Below, piece by piece: positions 58,501 through 64,000 of a stretch of DNA of 64,000 bases. Every line of letters begins with the position of its first letter. Position 1 is the first letter of the stretch. The notes below the pieces were generated by a model, which ran no database searches, was not told the origin of the DNA, and worked only from the letters and a program-made list of their open reading frames with translations. This DNA is from Triglochin maritima. Taxonomy: Eukaryota; Streptophyta; Magnoliopsida; Alismatales; Juncaginaceae. The DNA is taken from the NCBI GenBank assembly GCA_963682175.1, contig OY821786.1, forward strand, positions 21,567,501 to 21,631,500, in the 5' to 3' direction. Both the position numbers and the translations under genes were made by a program.

Positions 58501-59201
58501 TTGGCAACACTATGGAGGCAACTATCATACTTTTCAAAGTTCAACTCAAGCCATTAATGATGGATGTAGGTGGGAATTTGAGCAAGCTTGGAATTCTCTG
58601 ACTTGGGATCATTATGATCCATGCTACTATCCTTTGATGTACACGACATATCTGGTTATTCCTGATGACATGGACGATCTTAGCTCTCGGATCCAAAATC
58701 TTGAGATGATAGTGGTGGATTTCATCGACTATATCAATTCCTGCATCGACGACTCCAATATTTGTAAGCGAGATTTTTGCCACCACGAGGATCAACAATT
58801 TGATCAAGTCACCCCAAAGAAGACCCACTAACTAAAGATTAATTCTATACCCTTCTTACTTAGGCAATTTCTGTATTTGTTATGTCTTTGTGACGTATTT
58901 GCTAATGCCTTCGCTTATATACTTGCTTATGTATTTGCTTTGAATTTCCCTTTCTAATGTACTCTTTTCCTTTAATGCAATGAATTTCAATTCCTAAAGT
59001 CTACTTGTGCATGTTTGTTCAATATCATTAAAGTGGACCATTTGATGTATGTCAAAGGGGGTCAACTAATCTTGAAAATTGCACTAAGGGGGAGTAATTC
59101 ACATTCACCAAGAACAAGTTATACATATAGATAGGGGATCATATGTACAATGATATTCTTTATTCATCTCACTCAAGATCAAGGGCTAGAATTTGTCATC
59201 A
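58501..59201 (+). other. Unrecognised stretch before a copia polypurine tract
   Basis: A 65-codon open frame (58634-58831) with a helical acidic stretch is not recognised. It precedes cactaagggggagtaattc near 59083 and could be the remains of a 3' ORF of a Sirevirus-like element. Confidence 0.3.
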
Positions 59202-60732
59202 TAAAAAAGGGAGATTGTTGGCTTTATAGCCTTAATCCACTATTCGTTTTGATAATGTCAACTCTAACAGTTAATCTTATGAATCAATTCATAGACACAC
59301 ATACAAATTATACACAATACTTGTGCATGTTCTATCTTTTTAGGTGGTAATGACTCAAGGATAGTTGAACTCAAGACAATACATGCAATAATGATCAGGA
59401 AGACTTGTAACTTTACCTTTTTATCGAGTCCTGAATCATATGTAATCTTGGGCATAAATTCAAATCATGATCAAACACTCTGAAAATCCATAAGTTTCAA
59501 GCACATCACTTTCGGATGACTAAATCATTGTCCAGCTGTCCAAATCATACTTCAACTCTTGACCCATCCAAGTTCGGACGAGTCCTCCCTCTTTTCAGCC
59601 GTGTAAATATGTTAACAGTAGAGCTTTGTTGGATCTACCAAATTTCAAAATGATTAATTCTCGATTTAGTTGTCCGAACATTTTCTCATACTCTCCAATC
59701 TTTTTCCTAATTTATTTCGGATGACTGGTTCCTTGTTAAGTCTTCAGAACTTCATACGTCGATATAGGCATCTCATTTCATCAAACGAGGGGTTACTTTG
59801 TTTAGTCGTCTGAATTTTGTTTGATTAAAGGTGATTATACAAAAAATAGTCATTGTATTATGTTAGATATTTAAAATTTTCCCAACGACTATATCTAATT
59901 TTGTCCCATTATACCACCTTTAATTTGAACGACTCATCCTTTATTTGGATGTCTGATGGTCAGAGACTCGGACAACTGGTGAGTCAATTAGTCATACGAA
60001 CTTGGTTCTAGTAAAAACTTGAAATCTAATGTTTTCTTACTTCAAAGGACTAGCCCATTCGCCAGTCGTCGAATCCTACAATGACCAAATCTCAAATTGT
60101 TGACCATTTCAATTTGGACGACCAATGCACTAGTTAGTCGTTTAAATTCTTGAAGCCAATGTTTGACCATCACATTGACCACAAATTCGGATGATTGGTG
60201 TTCCTTTTAGACCCAATTCTTGCCCTTCACTTGGTTTTAACCTTATTCTTGTAAGCCTATATATAAATAGCCATCTTAGACCCAAGAGAGAGCACATCTA
60301 TTACACTTGCTAAATCTCTTATTGCTTTGTGCTTTTTTGCTCACCACTCTAAGCTTCCCCTCTCACTTGATCACCAATACTTAACTCATCATTGTAATTC
60401 AAGTGCCCATGTTAGAGTTCCTCACTTCTTGCTGATTCAATGGTTTTAACTCTTGTTGGAGCATCCTCCTCGATTGTGGGAGAAGCTCAAGAATCACGAA
60501 GGCGAGTTCTCAACCAAAAATGGAGATCGAATAGTTAAGATGCAAGCGGTGCTCAAAATCGAGCAGGGCTTATAAGAGAGAACTAAGACCTGGTTAAGAG
60601 TGTCGAATCCTCTTTTATTGTTCTGACATTGTGGTCTGCGATCTTCTTCGTTATTACTTTTTATTTGCCATTAACATTTCATTTAGTCTATTCACACCCT
60701 CTAGACTCATCTAGGTCCATTTAGATCCTACA
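59202..60732 (+). repeat. Copia polypurine tract and 3' LTR
   Basis: aaaaaagggagat (59202-59214) followed by tgttggctttatagcc is the usual Sirevirus junction of purine tract and LTR start. The likely TATA is ctatatataaatagcc near 60258. The right end is probably ctattcacaccctctagact to gatcctaca at 60732. No 5-bp duplication found. Confidence 0.6.
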
Positions 60733-61215
60733 AATCCGAGATGTAACATTAAAAGAACAACCACCTTAGCCAAATCAAGATTCTCAACAGACTCGAAAGG
60801 AGGAGAATAATGATCTTCCAAAGGAATGAACCTCTAAAAAGGACCATCCTAGGTACATAGTGGTAGATGATGTCTCTCGAGGAGTTGTAACATGATTTTG
60901 AACTATGGTTATATATGACTTCTATGCTTTTATCTCTCAATTTACAACCTTAGTAAGTTAAACAAGCATGTGAGGATCTATTTTGCGTAATGGCTATGCA
61001 TTCAGAGCTTAACTAATTTGTACGAAATAATATTTGGGAACTTGTTCCAAGACCCAAACAACAAACCATCATTGACACAAGTAGGTTTTTCGAAACTTAG
61101 TTGATGAAGAGAAAACATGTGGTTTGGAATAAAGCCCAACTTGTTGCTCAAGGCTTTAGCCAAGAGAAAAACTTCTTGACTTTGATGAACTGTTTAATTA
61201 GAGTATTTTGGTGTT
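60733..61215 (+). pseudogene. Copia reverse transcriptase N-terminal fragment
   Basis: Frames on plus give DHPRYIVVDDVSRGVVT, then (frame changed) RNNIWELVPRPKQQTIIDTS and KRKHVVWNKAQLVAQGFSQE, the conserved start of copia RT (W-x-LVPRP, NKARLVAQGYSQ). Several stops and frameshifts. It directly follows the LTR end, which is not the normal order, so it is either a separate relic or a rearranged element. Confidence 0.65.
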
Positions 61216-61607
61216 ACGAAAACCTATAAAGAATTTAGTTTAGAAATTTGCAACTTAGATCTTTCCAAATAAGAATATCATGTTTAAGTCATGTCATTGT
61301 GTCGCTTATTACAATTGTGAGAAACAAAGATAATGAAAACACACTGAACGGAATCAAACATGCTCAATGCCAAATTTAATTAAAATAATTTGGAAAGGGC
61401 CTATATGGAAATTCCTAATATTTACTGTTTGTAGTTTTTACATTATTCGGGAAATAATATGTTTTTAAGTGCCAAGATTGACTTTGTTTTATGACCGTAT
61501 TATAGTTATTAATGTGTATGGCTATTGGACGATTTACTCCTATTACTGTAAAAAAAAATCATCATAACATGGTCAATTTTTCCTCATAATCAAGGAGGTC
61601 ATTATGT
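61216..61607. other. Unassigned AT-rich DNA
   Basis: No gene. It ends with the left duplication atatg (61608-61612). Confidence 0.4.
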
Positions 61608-61612
61608 ATATG

Positions 61613-63104
61613 TGATGTGAATATTAAAGTTTAAACGCAAGTGTACGGCCGTCGGCGAAGACGGGGTAAGTACGGGTTGATCCACAGGGAGGTGTGTCGA
61701 CTCTGGTTCTTTTGAAGACAAGTGGGAGAAGAGGGGAGAAGAAGTGTGGTTACACTAAACTAAACTATGAATGAACTACCAATTAAACTAAACCCCCATG
61801 GAATGGAGGTGTGTAGGTATGTGTGTGTGAGTGGGTCTTCATTTCAATTAGGAACAAGTGTAGTTTGTGTGGCATACATGTAGAAGCTAGTGTAGAATCT
61901 AAGTGTATGATACACAACACTACATGGCAAACCATGAACATGCATATCTCACATAAAGTTGAGGTGTATTTTAGATTATCAAGCATGCAATAACTACCTA
62001 GTGTGTCCATTAGAGCATCAATCAATCCTACATACAACCTAAATCAGTCATGTGAATATGCACCAAACATGGATCCATACATAACAAGTCATTCCCATCA
62101 AACCATTACAACTAACAAGATAAACTCTAAAGCTAGCATGAGATAAGTACCTAGTGTGGACATTATCGCATCTAATACAAGTTTAAGCATGCTACAAGTA
62201 TAGATCTACATTAAGCATATGAAATGACACAAATAAAAGAACTCATCACTATCACATATTCTACATCACCTCCACCCAAAAAGGGGATGGAACTACTTAC
62301 TACTCATTAAGAAAAGGAGACAAAACAAAATTAAACTAAGCATGAAAGAATTGAAAGAGACAATATAAAACTACAAAACTTTCTTTTATTACTCACTCAC
62401 ATTACAAGTAGCATCTCTCCACTAGAGTTTTGCTCCAAGGCTTTACTCCAAGTAGAGAGAATGTCCACCAAGAGAAGAGTTTATTACAAGGGAGGAGGAA
62501 GAGTTCTATTTATAGACATGAAAAAAGGTAATGAGGGACAATCCCCAGATGTGAGACTAATGGACTACTATAAATGGACATAAAACACACTAATACAACA
62601 CTCAGGTGAACATTATCGGATCTAGAGAAGATCCGACCGACAATCAGCAGTTTGGAACCGCCAATTGGCGATCTACAGTGCTCGAATCACGTCCTGGGTT
62701 GGAAGGCGCTTTAGTGGGTTGATTTCTTCATGTGTAGTGCACCCGAGTTGATTATTGGAGTTTAGGCCTGAATCGAATTGCCAAAATACTCCTCAAGAAG
62801 GTGTGGAGTTTCTCGATTTGTTTATAGGTCCTTTTGGTTTACATCCGGGTCCTTCACTCTTGCATGTTAGTCCATAAGTCTCATAATTCAGTCCTTTTGG
62901 TTTACATCCGGGTCCTTCACTCTTGCATGTTAGTCCATAAGTCTCATAATTCAGTCCTTTTCCTTATGTTCAGGTCCTTTTTGTGTCTCTTCTCTTAATC
63001 ATGTTTATTCTTGAAACTTAAAAATAAAACTCGTTACGTAGTATTGCTTAGGTTCAACATAGAGGATATAAGACACAAATATATGCATGATATGATGTCA
63101 TTCA
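61613..63104 (-). repeat. Solo Athila-like LTR
   Basis: Starts tgatgtgaatattaaag and ends gatgtcattca. Flanked by identical atatg at 61608-61612 and 63105-63109. No primer site or purine tract at either side, so the internal region was removed by LTR-LTR recombination. Reversed TATA near 62508; palindromes, one decayed, at 62635 and 62656. Confidence 0.9.
62829..62954 (-). repeat. 63-bp tandem duplication in the solo LTR
   Basis: The unit starting tccttttggtttacatccgg occurs at 62829 and 62892 without visible differences. Confidence 0.9.
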
Positions 63105-63109
63105 ATATG

Positions 63110-63640
63110 TAGTTTATATATATGGACTTAAGCGGCTTATTACTTTAATTATTCGATGGATTCCATCGTATTATCGAAGTTCAGTCTCTTGCATGGAGGA
63201 TTAATTTATGTGTATGTATTTGATATAATTGAATGATCATTCTTTTCATAATGATATGTCGTCGTGTTTTGGTTACTTCGCCTTCACAACTTGCAGGAGA
63301 TATATTTAGTTTCATATAGGTGTGACGGTTCTCACTTTTATTGTTGTAAAAAGATGGTCATATTGTGCCAATTTATACTTCTACTGAAGAATATATATTT
63401 GTGTGTATGTTTTCATCATAAAATTTCTTTCTTTCCTATTAGATGATTAGAGAAAGTCCAACGTTGTTGATCAATTTATCATCATAACCTGGAAAGTTTT
63501 CTTAATTTAATTAACTTGAATGTTTGTTCGTATTGTTTATTTTGTTGAAAACCATTTAAGTTGTTATAGGAGAAGGAACCCCCATGATCCAAATTAGCGT
63601 GCATCCTCTTATAACTACGATTATTACGAGTTAAATTAAT
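63110..63640. other. Unassigned AT-rich DNA
   Basis: One 60-codon open frame (63264-63446), not recognised. Nothing else seen. Confidence 0.35.
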
Positions 63641-64000
63641 TTATATTTTTTGTTGTTGTGACTTGCCCAATAATAAGAAATGGGGAACACAATATCTTGC
63701 TTACCTTCCATCTTCCTTACTGACATAGAGAGGGAGAGGAAGTAGGATCATATGCTCCAAAAAGTCGAGAATCCACTCGACGAAGTTGGAATCCACCAAC
63801 AAAGCGAGAGAAGAAAGAAATGGTTGTTGGAATCCACCAACTAAAGAGAGAAATGTGGCTCAACTCAAAACTATTTTTTTCATATTAATGAAGATTACAT
63901 CCCTATTTATATAGGGTACAAAAGAGATATCTAGTAGGTTCTAGAAGAGTTACTACTAACCATCTCAACCAACCACATGCCCCACTTCTAACTACTTTAT
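63641..64000 (-). repeat. LTR-like sequence at the window end
   Basis: tattaatgaagattacatccctatttatatagggtac at about 63880-63920 resembles the copia-type region at 2070-2120 (fold-back around ctatttatataggg). gttggaatccaccaac occurs twice (63785 and 63825). The remainder is outside the window. Confidence 0.35.

Noticed and set aside
58634..58831. Host gene encoding a 65-residue acidic protein
   Set aside because: Lies between copia remnants just before a copia purine tract; no supporting gene structure. Kept as unknown.

Overview
This window looks like pericentromeric or other heterochromatic DNA from a flowering plant, probably a eudicot. It is almost wholly made of transposable elements piled on and inside one another. 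I found no convincing host gene, rRNA, tRNA or CRISPR array. Evidence for a plant: Ty3/gypsy elements of the Athila type (primer site matching the 3' end of tRNA-Asp, Gag/protease/RT/RNaseH/integrase, env-position ORF), En/Spm (CACTA) transposons with TNP2-like and Ulp1-like genes, and Sirevirus-like Ty1/copia relics. The genus cannot be read from the sequence.

Layout. 1-1335: right end of a CACTA element, with an array of inverted GACGTCGG units. 1336-2925: unassigned DNA and a copia-type LTR-like remnant. 2926-18132: a minus-strand Athila-like element (E2, gag-protease only) interrupted at 3659-10703 by a second minus-strand member (E1, gag-only, flanked by attag/cttag). E2's 5' LTR cuts a CACTA ORF. 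18133-25647: CACTA debris (TNP2-like pseudogene on minus, Ulp1-like protease tail on plus, several subterminal arrays) and a copia-type LTR rich in GGTCGACCG motifs. 25820-46153: a 20.3-kb composite Athila-like insertion with plus-strand LTRs and a perfect CATAC duplication. Its coding body is inverted (leader, gag, protease, RT, RNaseH, integrase and env-position ORF all read on minus), and that body is split by a further plus-strand gag-protease element at 32603-39774. 46447-53705: a third minus-strand gag-only element (E3). 53706-57406: tails of two CACTA elements, the second ending inside a copia gag relic. 57407-61210: copia fragments. 61613-63104: a solo Athila-like LTR with a perfect ATATG duplication. 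63105-64000: unassigned DNA, with LTR-like sequence at the window end.

How the parts fit. The Athila-like copies form one family at three coding levels: a formerly autonomous body (gag to env-position ORF), gag-protease derivatives, and derivatives with only a shortened Gag carrying a zinc knuckle. All share LTR type, tRNA-Asp primer site, a long leader, a 3' noncoding tract and the final purine tract. That suggests shorter members were mobilised in trans by fuller ones. The shared noncoding parts contain two striking conserved structures: an 18-bp palindrome (GACCGCCAATTGGCGGTC type), usually present twice exactly 21 bp apart, in LTRs, in leaders and upstream of the env-position ORF; and a pair of hairpins, one capped by a GNRA-type loop, near the 3' end. 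Most coding copies are dead through frameshifts, deletions and nonsense changes, several of which look like CGA to TGA.
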